Positions 8,735 to 18,615 of a stretch of DNA of 64,000 bases are shown piece after piece. The translations under genes were made by a program, and so were the position numbers. Source of the stretch: Tardiphaga sp. 709 (GTDB lineage: Bacteria; Pseudomonadota; Alphaproteobacteria; Rhizobiales; Xanthobacteraceae); assembly GCF_032401055.1 (NCBI RefSeq), contig NZ_CP135529.1, positions 1,426,001 to 1,490,000 on the forward strand. Direction: 5' to 3'. The notes beneath the pieces were generated by a model. The model was not told the origin of the DNA and did not search any database. It was given only the letters and a program-made list of their open reading frames with translations. Numbering within the stretch: the first letter of the stretch is position 1; each line of letters starts with the position of its first letter.

Positions 8735-9119
8735 GCTTTTTCTTTCTATTTGGACGAGGCTCGCAAAGAATGCGGTTCACGAGGGAGGGTTCCGCAAACC
8801 ATTACTTTCGCATTGGATGCGCTTTGCTTTCAGCAATGTGATGGGATGGCATAAAACGTGCTGATCACCGTAGCAACGGCCGTGTTAGCGACGCCTCGTC
8901 GCGCCGTAAAGTGACGAACAAGTGAGAGTTTTCAGGTTCTTGTGGCGCAACCGCAAGATATTACCGCAACCCGGCCAGTCGTCGCAAACCACGTTTTCGG
9001 TTCGTGATTGCATACTGAGTGATTTTTGTCACACAGAACGGCTCAAATATCCAGCTGGGCTGGATATGTGCCTGATTGTGGTACAGAATTAAGGATTATA
9101 CCGGAATCGATTATGGACT
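8735..9119. other. Divergent intergenic region between hpnN and ispH
   Basis: 385 bases with no convincing gene. It must hold the promoters for hpnN (leftward) and ispH-hpnH (rightward). Clear structure is limited to a perfect inverted repeat at 9047-9067 (separate entry) and a small hairpin at 8888-8902 (GCGACG cct CGTCGC) without a T-run. Confidence 0.6.
9047..9067. promoter_or_regulatory. 21-bp palindrome upstream of ispH
   Basis: Perfect nine-base arms ATATCCAGC and GCTGGATAT separated by TGG. The centre lies about 63 bases before the ispH start, where an operator for a dimeric regulator would be expected. No T-run follows, so it is not a terminator. The binding protein is unknown. Confidence 0.5.
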
Positions 9120-10073
9120 TTGTACCCCGTGCTTGATCGTCGTCCCCTTGAAATCTTTCTGGCTCAGCCGCGCGGCTTCTGCGCGGGCGTCGTGCGTGCC
9201 ATCGAGATCGTCGAGCGTGCTCTTGAGCGCTACGGCGCGCCGGTCTATGTCCGCCATGAGATCGTCCATAACAAATATGTGGTCGAGAGCCTGAAGGCCA
9301 AGGGCGCCATTTTCGTCGAGGAACTCTCGGAAGTGCCTCCGAATGCGATGACCGTCTTCAGCGCCCATGGCGTCGCCCGCAGCGTCGAGGAAGAAGCGGC
9401 TACCCGTGGCCTGCCTGTTTTGGATGCAACTTGTCCGCTTGTCACCAAGGTCCACAACCAGGGCAAGCGGTACATGTCCAAGGGCCGCAAGGTCATTCTG
9501 ATCGGCCACGCAGGCCATCCGGAGGTTGACGGTACCATGGGACAGGTGCCCGGCCCGGTTTACCTTGTTCAGAGCGTTGCGGACGTTAAGGCACTGACGC
9601 TGCCACCGCAGGAACCGGTCGCCTATATCACCCAAACGACCCTCAGCGTGGATGACACCAAGGACATCATTTTGGCCCTGGAACAGCGTTTCAGTGACAT
9701 TGAGGGCCCCGATACCCGCGATATCTGCTATGCAACACAAAACCGCCAATCTGCGGTAAGAGACCTCAGCAAACTTGTGGACGTCATCCTGGTCGTCGGG
9801 GCGACCAACAGTTCCAACTCGAACCGGTTGCGCGAAATCGGCACCGAAGTCGGTGTCGCAAGTTACCTCATTGCCGATGGCAGCGAACTCAACCCCGCCT
9901 GGTTGAAGGATGCGCGTGCCGTAGGCATCACGGCTGGCGCATCCGCGCCAGAAGTGCTTGTAGATGACGTGATCGAGACCTTACGGCGGATCGGACCGGT
10001 TGCGGTGTCGGTGTTGCCCGGACGTGAAGAGAATATCGAATTCAAGCTACCCGCCGAACTGACCGCGGTTTGA
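9120..10073 (+). CDS. ispH: 4-hydroxy-3-methylbut-2-enyl diphosphate reductase (IspH/LytB)
   Basis: The last step of the MEP pathway, giving IPP and DMAPP for isoprenoids including squalene and hopanoids. The three cysteines that hold the iron-sulfur cluster are present: Cys21 (RGFCAG), Cys105 (DATCPLV) and Cys203 ([10 protein letters not shown]); VRHEIVHN and the TNSSNS motif are also typical. 317 residues. Start uncertain: TTG 9120 or GTG 9129; there is no strong ribosome-binding site for either. hpnH follows 42 bases later on the same strand, so precursor supply and hopanoid extension are likely co-transcribed. Confidence 0.95.
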   Translation: MYPVLDRRPLEIFLAQPRGFCAGVVRAIEIVERALERYGAPVYVRHEIVHNKYVVESLKAKGAIFVEELSEVPPNAMTVFSAHGVARSVEEEAATRGLPVLDATCPLVTKVHNQGKRYMSKGRKVILIGHAGHPEVDGTMGQVPGPVYLVQSVADVKALTLPPQEPVAYITQTTLSVDDTKDIILALEQRFSDIEGPDTRDICYATQNRQSAVRDLSKLVDVILVVGATNSSNSNRLREIGTEVGVASYLIADGSELNPAWLKDARAVGITAGASAPEVLVDDVIETLRRIGPVAVSVLPGREENIEFKLPAELTAV

Positions 10074-10115
10074 TCCACCTTCGTCACGATGTGATGCGCA
10101 GAGAGAAAATTCGAA

Positions 10116-11285
<1,170 letters not shown>

Positions 11286-11305
11286 GCGATTTCAGATCGG
11301 ATATC

Positions 11306-11337
11306 AAAAAGGGCGCGATGCAAATCGCGCCCTTTTT
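11306..11337. terminator. Bidirectional intrinsic terminator between hpnH and hpnG
   Basis: Perfect nine-base stem GGGCGCGAT (11311-11319) / ATCGCGCCC (11324-11332) with a four-base loop, preceded by AAAAA and followed by TTTTT. It can therefore end both the rightward ispH-hpnH and the leftward hpnC-to-hpnG transcripts. Confidence 0.85.
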
Positions 11338-11389
11338 CTTTGTAGCGATGTTAGTGGAGAGCGGCCAGTAAGGCCTATCAGAGCCTTGC

Positions 11390-12124
11390 TCAGACGTCCG
11401 CGGAAACCAGGTTGGTGTGACCCAGCAGATAGCTGCGGCAGTCGCGCAGGCTGCGCAAAGCGCGATTGAAGTCGCGCCCGGTCGAAACCAGCGCCCGAAT
11501 CACCAGAGGATTGCGGGCGATGCCGCGCAGCACCTTGCGCAGATCGACATCACCATTGGGTTTGATCGCAGTGGTGGCGATTTCCGGCAGGGCGCGATGG
11601 GCGGGATCGCTGACCACGCGCAAAGCGGCAAAGGGCAGTCCGGCCATGGCGGCGAACTCGGCGGCGATGTGGCTTTCCATATCGACAGCAGCGGCACCGA
11701 ATTCCGAGCGCAATGCGGCCTTGCCGGCCTGCCCCGTCACGACCTTCTCGACACCAACCAGACCACCGCGAAACACCTTCTGGCGGCCGACGCCGGCACC
11801 GGCGATCAGTTCATCGCTAAGGACTTCAGACGCTGACCAACGGCTGTTGCCGGCCACCACTTCCGTGGCCACAACGACAGCGCCTGATTTGAGATCGGGA
11901 TCGAGGCCGCCGGCGACGCCGAAGCTGATGACGCCGCGGATGCTGGCGGGGTCGAAGTCAGCCAGCAGGCTGCGGAGCTGGACGGGGTCGCTTGAACTGC
12001 AAATGACGGTCATTCCCGGCCCGGCAGCGATCTTCGCTTCCTGCACCAGCCCCGTGACGATCAATACCGGCCGCGGGTCGGTTGTATCGCCCGCGGTCGA
12101 AATGCCCCCATCGCCCAAAATCAC
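11390..12124 (-). CDS. hpnG: HpnG, adenosylhopane nucleosidase/phosphorylase
   Basis: A 244-residue member of the nucleoside phosphorylase family (GVISFGVAGGLD, and AAAVDMESHIAAEFA near the ribose-binding site). HpnG removes adenine from adenosylhopane on the way to ribosylhopane and bacteriohopanetetrol. GTG start; it overlaps the shc stop by four bases (GTGA), so it is the last gene of the hpnC-D-E-shc-hpnG operon. Confidence 0.9.
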   Translation of the reverse strand: MILGDGGISTAGDTTDPRPVLIVTGLVQEAKIAAGPGMTVICSSSDPVQLRSLLADFDPASIRGVISFGVAGGLDPDLKSGAVVVATEVVAGNSRWSASEVLSDELIAGAGVGRQKVFRGGLVGVEKVVTGQAGKAALRSEFGAAAVDMESHIAAEFAAMAGLPFAALRVVSDPAHRALPEIATTAIKPNGDVDLRKVLRGIARNPLVIRALVSTGRDFNRALRSLRDCRSYLLGHTNLVSADV

Positions 12125-14094
12125 ATCCCAACCCCTACGGTCTTGCTGTTGGTGCTCTTCAAATTCCGGAACCGCGCCAACGCCCAGAGCGGGAAGAATT
12201 TCGAGTAGCCATGATAACGCAGATAAAACACACGGGGGAAGCCGGTAGCCGTGTAACGGGCCTCGTCCCAGAGTCCTTTTTCCGTCTGTGTGTCCATCAG
12301 GTACCGCGTTCCACGGGCGACAGCCGGATTATCGACCTCGCCTGCCGCCATAAGCGCAAGCAAGGCCCATGCCGTTTGCGACGACGTGCTCGGGGCCGCC
12401 TCGAATCCCTTGTAGTCGAGTCGATAGCTGACCGCATCTTCGCCCCAGCCGCCGTCCTCGTTCTGGATCGACAGCAGCCAGTCCACCGCCTTGCGAAACG
12501 CTGGATCCCGGTGATCAATGCCAACGGCATTGAGAGCGCACAGCACCGACCAGGTGCCGTAGATGTAGTTCAGGCCCCAGCGGCCATACCAGGAGCCCTC
12601 TGCGAGCTGGGTACGGCGCAGATATTCCACACCGTCTGCCAGCGGCTTCGAGGTCTCGACGGTGTCGCCAAGCTGCGCCAGCATCGAGACACAACGCGCG
12701 GTGACATCCTCTGTCGGCGGATCGAGCAACGCGCCATGGTCCGAGAACGGAATGTTGTTGAGGTAATATTCGAGGTTATCGACCTCGAACGCCGCGAAGC
12801 CGCCGTCGCTGCTCTGCATGCCGAGGATCCACTCCCGGCCGCGATCGAGCGCAACGTCGTATTCCTTGCCGCCGGTCTGACGGCGTGCGCGGTCCATCGC
12901 CATCATCACCACGGCCGTGTCGTCGAGATCCGGGTAATAGGCGTTGTTGTACTGGAACGCCCAGCCGCCCGGACGCAGGTCCGGCCGCTTCACCGCCCAG
13001 TCGCCCTTCACGTCGAGCACCTGCTTGGTAGCCAGCCAGTCGAGACCTTCTTTCGCCGGACCGAACGCTTCATCGCCGCCGGTCTCCAGCATCGCATGCG
13101 CGGTCAGCGCGGTGTCCCACACCGGCGATACGCAAGGCTGGCAATAGGCTTCGACCTCACCGACAATCAGAAGCTTGTCGATACCGCGCCGCTGGATGGC
13201 GCGGGGCGGATAGTCGGCGGGGAAGCCGAGCACTTCATACATCATGACCATATTGGCCATCGGCGGATAGATCGCACCGAGACCATCCTCGCCGTTCAGG
13301 CGCTCCTCGCAGAACTCGACGGCTTTCGCGATCGAATGGGCGCGCAGCTTCTTGGGAAAATACGGTTCGGCGGCGCGGAGCAGAATATCGATACCGGTGA
13401 AGAAGGCGAACATCGCGCGACTCTGATGCGGTGCGCGTTTAATGCCACCGATCCTGGATGGATCTTCCAGGAACAGTTCGTCGATGCCGACGCCCTTCTT
13501 GTTCTGCGCGCGCGGCTTCAGCGCTGCGAGCACCATGAGCGGCACGATGGTGGTGCGCGCCCAGTAGGACATCTTGTTGAGGTGGAACGGAAACCACATC
13601 GGCAGCAGCATAATCTCGACCGGCAGCACCGGAGTGGCGCGCCAGGAGAGGATGCCGAACATCGCGAGCAGGAAGCGCGTGAAGACGTTGACGTTGACGG
13701 CGCCGCCGCGCGAGCGGATCGCTTCGCGGGCGCGAACCATATGCGGCGCGTCGGTCGAATCACCGATCATCTTCAGCGCGAAATACACTTTCACGCTGGC
13801 GCTCATATCGAAGTCGCCGTCCTGCACCAGCGCCCAGCCGCCATGCTTGCCCTGGGTGCGGCGCAGATAGTTGGCGATCTTACCTTCAAGCTCGGCATCG
13901 ACGGGCTCGCCGAGGTAGTGCCGCAACAACACGTATTCTGACGGGATCGTGCCGTCGGCTTCGAGCTCAAATACCCAATGGCCGTCAGGCTGCCGGAACT
14001 TCAGCAGGCCCTGCTTCGCCGAAGCGATGCTCGTCTCGAGCGCCGCGTTCTGAATTGTGATCTCTGGACTGACCGAATGCATCTCGCTCGCCAT
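12121..14094 (-). CDS. shc: Squalene-hopene cyclase
   Basis: The committed step of hopanoid synthesis: it cyclises squalene to hopene/hopanol at the membrane. The protonating DxDD motif is DLDDTA at residues 389-394. Several QW repeats are visible (for example GDGGFAAF- and NEDGGWGEDA-like stretches). 657 residues, normal length. ATG start; hpnE ends 42 bases upstream and hpnG overlaps downstream. Confidence 0.97.
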   Translation of the reverse strand: MASEMHSVSPEITIQNAALETSIASAKQGLLKFRQPDGHWVFELEADGTIPSEYVLLRHYLGEPVDAELEGKIANYLRRTQGKHGGWALVQDGDFDMSASVKVYFALKMIGDSTDAPHMVRAREAIRSRGGAVNVNVFTRFLLAMFGILSWRATPVLPVEIMLLPMWFPFHLNKMSYWARTTIVPLMVLAALKPRAQNKKGVGIDELFLEDPSRIGGIKRAPHQSRAMFAFFTGIDILLRAAEPYFPKKLRAHSIAKAVEFCEERLNGEDGLGAIYPPMANMVMMYEVLGFPADYPPRAIQRRGIDKLLIVGEVEAYCQPCVSPVWDTALTAHAMLETGGDEAFGPAKEGLDWLATKQVLDVKGDWAVKRPDLRPGGWAFQYNNAYYPDLDDTAVVMMAMDRARRQTGGKEYDVALDRGREWILGMQSSDGGFAAFEVDNLEYYLNNIPFSDHGALLDPPTEDVTARCVSMLAQLGDTVETSKPLADGVEYLRRTQLAEGSWYGRWGLNYIYGTWSVLCALNAVGIDHRDPAFRKAVDWLLSIQNEDGGWGEDAVSYRLDYKGFEAAPSTSSQTAWALLALMAAGEVDNPAVARGTRYLMDTQTEKGLWDEARYTATGFPRVFYLRYHGYSKFFPLWALARFRNLKSTNSKTVGVGM

Positions 14095-14136
14095 ATCTCC
14101 GTACTCGTCGTGAATGATCGTCTGGTTGCGCGACAG

Positions 14137-15387
14137 TCAGCGCATCGCCAGAACGAGATCGGCCGCGCGGTCACCCGACCGCACCGATCCCTCAATAGTC
14201 GCCGGCAGACCGGTATCGGTCCAATCGCCCGCGAGAAAAAGATTCTTGAAATCGGTGCGTGTGCCCGGACGCAGGGCATCCTGGGCAGGCGTAGCCGCAA
14301 AAGTAGCACGGCGCTCGCGCACGATCTGCCAGGCGGGCAGCGGCGCCTGGATATTCGAAATCTTGCAGATCTCGTCCCAGATCTGTTGCGCAAACTGTTC
14401 GCGCGGTGTGTTCACGAAACGGTCGCCATTGCTGATCGTGATCGACAGGCGATTGTGGAAAGCAAACAACCATTCCACCACACCGCCGACAACGCCGACC
14501 AGCGGCGCGTGGCCTGCTGGCGGAACGTAGTTGAAATGCGCGTTCACGATCGCGCGGAATTCGGTAGGTGTCTTCACGCCAGGCAATAGCGATTTTGCGG
14601 CCCATGGCGGAACAGCCATCACCACGACGTCGTCCGCGCCAAGCGTGATGACGTCTTCAGCGCCAAACTTCAGCTCGGTGACGCGATCACCACTCATGGT
14701 GTAACCGCGCAGCTCATGGCCAAAATGAACGCCGGCGCCCTTGGCGCGCAGCAATTCGATCGCAGGCTCGACCAGAACATCGCTAAGACCCGCGCGGGCG
14801 ATCAGCGGACGGCACGCCTGCCCGCCTGCCAGCAGCGTTTCGCGCACGATGGCGCCGGCGAGGCCAGCCGAGCCTTCCGGCGGATCGACATTGAGCGCGG
14901 CCAGCAATAGTGGCTGCACCAGACGATCGTAGAGGACGCCTTCACAGCGAATGGCATCGCCGACGAGACGACTATTCGACGACCAGATCAGCGGCGACAG
15001 AGCGAGATAATCGCCGACTGATGTGTCAGGGACGCGGCGCGTCTTGTCGAACAACCATGTCGGGATCTTGCCATCGCCGAGATCGAGCTGCCAGCGCTTG
15101 CCAGTCTTGGCATCAGCAAATGCGAATTGCGCCCGCTTCGGACCAACGAGCCCGGCCTCGGTGCCAATCGACTTCGCATAGGCCACGACGTGGCTGTTGC
15201 CCGACAGAACCAGATGGTTGCCGTTGTCGATCTGGAGCTGTGTCTGCGCGTCGAAATACGACCGGCAGCGGCCACCGGCCTGCTGCGTCGCCTCATGGAC
15301 GTGGACCTTGAAGCCGGCATTGACGAGACGCACGGCGGCCGACAGGCCGGAAACGCCGGCACCAATGATATGAGCGGTCTTTTGCAT
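14137..15387 (-). CDS. hpnE: HpnE, squalene-forming FAD-dependent desaturase family protein
   Basis: Converts hydroxysqualene to squalene, the third step of the HpnCDE route. The N terminus has the dinucleotide fold HIIGAGVSGLSAAVRL followed by an acidic strand end (KVHVHEATQQAGGR); the C terminus has the amine-oxidase-type FLAGDWTDTGLPATIEG. 416 residues. Its ATG overlaps the hpnD stop by one base (TGATG), indicating translational coupling. Confidence 0.93.
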   Translation of the reverse strand: MQKTAHIIGAGVSGLSAAVRLVNAGFKVHVHEATQQAGGRCRSYFDAQTQLQIDNGNHLVLSGNSHVVAYAKSIGTEAGLVGPKRAQFAFADAKTGKRWQLDLGDGKIPTWLFDKTRRVPDTSVGDYLALSPLIWSSNSRLVGDAIRCEGVLYDRLVQPLLLAALNVDPPEGSAGLAGAIVRETLLAGGQACRPLIARAGLSDVLVEPAIELLRAKGAGVHFGHELRGYTMSGDRVTELKFGAEDVITLGADDVVVMAVPPWAAKSLLPGVKTPTEFRAIVNAHFNYVPPAGHAPLVGVVGGVVEWLFAFHNRLSITISNGDRFVNTPREQFAQQIWDEICKISNIQAPLPAWQIVRERRATFAATPAQDALRPGTRTDFKNLFLAGDWTDTGLPATIEGSVRSGDRAADLVLAMR

Positions 15388-16241
15388 CAGATAATCGCGT
15401 ATCGCAGCAGGATCGCTATCTTGGAGGCCTTGCCGAGACGAACGGGGTCGCGCGGCAAAGCAAAGCCACGCGTCACCAGCAATTCCAGGATGGCGTGATA
15501 ATATTTCGACATGATCCGCGGTGCGCGCACCACGCGGCGCTTGTTACGCGCCATGATCTCGTCGGACTTTTCGAAATGCGCCTGCGCCCGCTTCACCAGC
15601 GGCACACAGACCTTCGGCAATGCCGGGCTGGCGCGCACCACGTCCGGATCGCTCGACGTGATGCCGGCGTGATAGAGCAGCTCACGCGGCAGATAGAGAC
15701 GGCCGATGTCGGCGTCTTCGTCGATATCGCGCAGGATATTGGTGATCTGCAGCGCACGGCCGAGATGATACGCCAGCAGAATGCCGTCTTCGTCCGGCAT
15801 GCCGAACACCTTCACCGACAAGCGGCCGACGGCACTGGCAACACGATCGCAATACAGATCGAGCGTCGCATCGTCAGGCGCACGGATATCCGCAGGGATA
15901 TCCATCTCCATGCCGTCGATGACGGCGATGAAATCCTCTTTGCGCATGCCGAATTGCTTGATTGGCCCGGCATAGTCGCGCACACGCGCTGGCGGATTGC
16001 CTGCATAGAGCGCATCGATATCTGCGCGCCACTGCTGCATGTCAGCGAGCCTGACGTCGCGCGGACCATCGGAATCCGCGATATCGTCGACCTGACGGCA
16101 GAAGCTGTAGATCTGGAACATCGCATCGCGCTGGGCACGCGGCAGAATGCGCATCGCGGCATAGAACGAGCTGCCGGCAGCAACGCCCTGAACCTCGCTC
16201 TGAGATTCGCTATTGTTCACCTGGCTCGTCATCTGGTTCAT
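15387..16241 (-). CDS. hpnD: HpnD, presqualene diphosphate synthase
   Basis: Condenses two farnesyl diphosphates to presqualene diphosphate. Both aspartate-rich motifs are present: CRQVDDIADSDGP and NILRDIDEDADIGRLYLP. A longer frame runs from 16295, but ATG 16241 overlaps the hpnC stop in the ATGA pattern seen elsewhere in this operon and removes an unlikely N-terminal extension. About 284 residues. Confidence 0.93.
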   Translation of the reverse strand: MNQMTSQVNNSESQSEVQGVAAGSSFYAAMRILPRAQRDAMFQIYSFCRQVDDIADSDGPRDVRLADMQQWRADIDALYAGNPPARVRDYAGPIKQFGMRKEDFIAVIDGMEMDIPADIRAPDDATLDLYCDRVASAVGRLSVKVFGMPDEDGILLAYHLGRALQITNILRDIDEDADIGRLYLPRELLYHAGITSSDPDVVRASPALPKVCVPLVKRAQAHFEKSDEIMARNKRRVVRAPRIMSKYYHAILELLVTRGFALPRDPVRLGKASKIAILLRYAII

Positions 16242-17119
16242 GCGCCCGGCGTCGTCGAACGAGGCATCGGGGCGCTCGTGGTGGCGCGGCGCCACAGCCC
16301 GCCGGCAATGCCGGCCAGCGCGTAGCCAGCCATGCTGGCCTTAGAGAGATGGACCTTCTCGCTCAGCGGATCGCGCATCTTCAGCATCTTCAGTATCTGC
16401 CAGGCAAAAGTCTCGATGACGGCGACATCGCAGCCCAGCCGGACGTCCGCGATATGAACCGTCAGCGTCTCGCTCTCGTGCATCAGGGTCTCGGTCTTGG
16501 CGACCAGCTCGCGAATACAGGCCAGCAGCGCCGGCGACGCCTTCGCCTGCTTGAGATCTTCCACCGAGGCGCCGTGCCGGTCCAGCGTGTCCTGCGGAAT
16601 GTAGACCCGATCGAGATCGCGATAGTCGTTGCCGCAATCCTGCAGGTGATTGTTGATCTGCAACGCCGCGCACAGCGCATCCGACGCCGGCCAGGTGGCT
16701 TTGCTTTCGCCGTGCACGTCGAGCATGAAACGTCCGACCGGCATCGCCGAGAACGAGCAATAATGAATGAGCTCATCCCAGTCGGCGTAACGCAGCTTGG
16801 TCACGTCCATCCGGAAGGCCGTCAGGACGTCGAGCGCATGACGCGGGGCCATACCCCGCGTCTGCAGCGCCTCGCGCAGGATCACCGCTTCGGCCTGGCC
16901 GTCACCCTGACCGAGCAGGTCGGCCTCCAGCTCGTCGAGCAGAGCCAGTTTTGCAGGCGCATCGAGCAGCGCGTGATCGGCAATGTCGTCTGCGGTCCGG
17001 ACGAAATTATAGAAGGCAAGAATCAGCGCCCGGTGGCGCGGATGGATAATCCACGACGCGACAGGAAAATTCTCGTCACGATCGGTCTTGCCGGATCGCA
17101 GTTCGCTCGCAGGGGTCAT
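16238..17119 (-). CDS. hpnC: HpnC, hydroxysqualene synthase
   Basis: Converts presqualene diphosphate to hydroxysqualene. Same all-helical fold as HpnD; aspartate motifs RTADDIADH (41-49) and DCGNDYRDLDRVYIP. 293 residues. First gene of the leftward operon; a sigma-70-like promoter candidate lies 91-119 bases upstream. Confidence 0.93.
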   Translation of the reverse strand: MTPASELRSGKTDRDENFPVASWIIHPRHRALILAFYNFVRTADDIADHALLDAPAKLALLDELEADLLGQGDGQAEAVILREALQTRGMAPRHALDVLTAFRMDVTKLRYADWDELIHYCSFSAMPVGRFMLDVHGESKATWPASDALCAALQINNHLQDCGNDYRDLDRVYIPQDTLDRHGASVEDLKQAKASPALLACIRELVAKTETLMHESETLTVHIADVRLGCDVAVIETFAWQILKMLKMRDPLSEKVHLSKASMAGYALAGIAGGLWRRATTSAPMPRSTTPGA

Positions 17120-17209
17120 CCAGAACTGGCTACGTTGGATTTAAACGGGATGGCTCGGGGGCCGCCAAGGTCCGGTAATACCGGCAGGCGGGGTCGGCCG
17201 CGAGCCCCC

Positions 17210-17238
17210 ATATAGGGCAAATTGGCCCGTGAGACCAA
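17210..17238 (-). promoter_or_regulatory. Candidate housekeeping promoter of the hpnC operon
   Basis: Reading leftward: TTGGTC (17238-17233), a 17-base spacer, then CTATAT (17215-17210). Both hexamers match consensus only in part, but spacing and position upstream of hpnC fit. This is inference from sequence only. Confidence 0.35.
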
Positions 17239-17348
17239 TGCCAATATGCCACTTTCGGCCGCAGCCAGTGCCGGGCCGGATCACGTCTTAGCGGGCTCGC
17301 GGCGAGACCAAAACGGCGCCACGAGCCCGGAATCTCACATCGGCGGGC

Positions 17349-17591
17349 TTATTGGCCGTGGCTGACCAGCACATCGTTGCAGGCCTTGCTGATCTTGGGG
17401 CGGTTTTCCTTGAGGCAGGACAGAACCACGAGGTCGCCCTGATCCATCACGTTGCGGCAGAGCTTCTGCACGTCGCGGGTGCAAGCCTTCTGCTCCGCGT
17501 CGGTGCCGCTGCGGGGCTGGTTTTGCTGGGCCAATGCACCGGTCGAGGCAGATGCGGAAAGCACGGACAGTACCAGGAGAAATTTACGCAT
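17349..17591 (-). CDS. Small secreted cysteine-rich protein
   Basis: 80 residues with a clear signal peptide (MRKFLLVLSVLSASASTGALA). The mature part has four cysteines spaced ACTRDVQKLC ... LSCLKENRP ... KACNDVL, resembling a single cysteine-rich repeat of the GLG1 type (inference). Reverse strand, upstream of hpnC but separated by a 229-base gap. No function is known. Confidence 0.65.
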   Translation of the reverse strand: MRKFLLVLSVLSASASTGALAQQNQPRSGTDAEQKACTRDVQKLCRNVMDQGDLVVLSCLKENRPKISKACNDVLVSHGQ

Positions 17592-18030
17592 TGTCTTCCT
17601 TCAATATGGTGACGAGATCACAGCCCGTGTGGTGCATAGCATAAACTGAAACATTCGCATCGCCGGGAAGGCTTTATCTTCAGGCACATCGGCGAATTCG
17701 CGGCGATGGATGCAATCAGGACACAGAACATTCCCGCCGCCACAGACACGAATAAATGCGGCGAAAGCTTGCGCACATGGCCGCACTGGCTGCAGGGCCG
17801 GCCGATGCCAACCCCGCAGGACAAGATAAGGTTTTAGGACAATTGTTCAGACGCGCATCACCTCCACCCGTTCCGCTCCGGGAACCTTCGCGCTTGTGGG
17901 CGGTGACATGTTACTTTTACAATCGTCCAATTATGATCGCTCTATTGAACCTAAAGATGTGCAGCGACACTTAAGCTTCGATGAGGCGCGGCATAACTCG
18001 GTTACACAGCGCTATTTTGGGAAAACTTAC
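17592..18030. other. Divergent intergenic region of 439 bases
   Basis: No credible gene. It must carry promoters for the two flanking small exported proteins. The only pattern of note is GGAAC (17874-17870, minus strand), 16 bases, then CGTC (17853-17850), an imperfect EcfG-like site rather far (about 260 bases) from the 17591 start. Confidence 0.4.
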
Positions 18031-18531
18031 ATGACATTCCATTCTACAAAGCGGTTCGGGCACGCCCTCAAGGCCGCTGGCGCTGGCGCGGTCCTGCTGC
18101 TGTCTGTGTCCGCAGGCCATGCCCAGTCCGGACCGTTTGCCGGCTTCGACGGGGCCTGGAGCGGTACCGGAACGGTCTCCATGTCGGACGGGTCGTCGGA
18201 GCGCATTCGCTGCCGGGCGACCTACAAGGTGGATGGCGGCGGCAGCGCACTGGCTCAGACGCTGCGCTGCGCCAGCGACAGCTACAAGTTCGACCTCTCC
18301 AGCAATGTCACCAGCCAGGGCAACAACGTGTCCGGCAGCTGGAGCGAAGCCAGCCGCAACGTCTACGGCAATCTGGTCGGCAAGGCGGGCGGCGGCCAGA
18401 TCGACGTCTTCGTCGAGGCCGCGGGCTTTGCCGCCAACATCACGCTGACGACCCGCGGCAACAAGCAGTCGGTGTCGATCAGCTCCAAGGGTGAAATTCG
18501 CGGCGTCTCGATCAACATGGTCAAGAGCTGA
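18031..18531 (+). CDS. Secreted hypothetical protein
   Basis: The frame opens at 17896, but ATG 18031 begins directly on a signal peptide ending AGHAQ, so it is preferred. The mature part (about 140 residues) is Gly/Ser-rich and predicted mostly beta (FDGAWSGTGTVSMSDGS, FDLSSNVTSQGNNVSGSW), like small periplasmic barrel or lipocalin-like proteins. Family not recognised. A strong terminator follows at 18553. Confidence 0.65.
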   Translation: MTFHSTKRFGHALKAAGAGAVLLLSVSAGHAQSGPFAGFDGAWSGTGTVSMSDGSSERIRCRATYKVDGGGSALAQTLRCASDSYKFDLSSNVTSQGNNVSGSWSEASRNVYGNLVGKAGGGQIDVFVEAAGFAANITLTTRGNKQSVSISSKGEIRGVSINMVKS

Positions 18532-18552
18532 GCCAGCTCCAACGTCACTCAC

Positions 18553-18586
18553 AAAAAAGCCCCCGGGGAGATCCGAGGGCTTTTTT
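18553..18586. terminator. Bidirectional intrinsic terminator
   Basis: AAAAAAGCCC (18553-18562) pairs with GGGCTTTTTT (18577-18586). A/T runs on both sides allow termination of the rightward small gene and of the leftward RND transporter gene. Confidence 0.75.
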
Positions 18587-18615
18587 ATTTGATCGTCCTT
18601 GCTATGCGCGGTTGA

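Noticed and set aside
9111-9122. ATG at 9113 as the ispH start
   Set aside because: Out of frame with the IspH domain and closed by a stop after seven codons.
12082-13941. 619-codon frame on the plus strand
   Set aside because: Lies entirely opposite squalene-hopene cyclase and has no recognisable domain; a shadow of a GC-rich gene.
17850-17874. EcfG promoter for the 80-residue protein
   Set aside because: One mismatch and about 260 bases from the start codon; too weak to list as a promoter.
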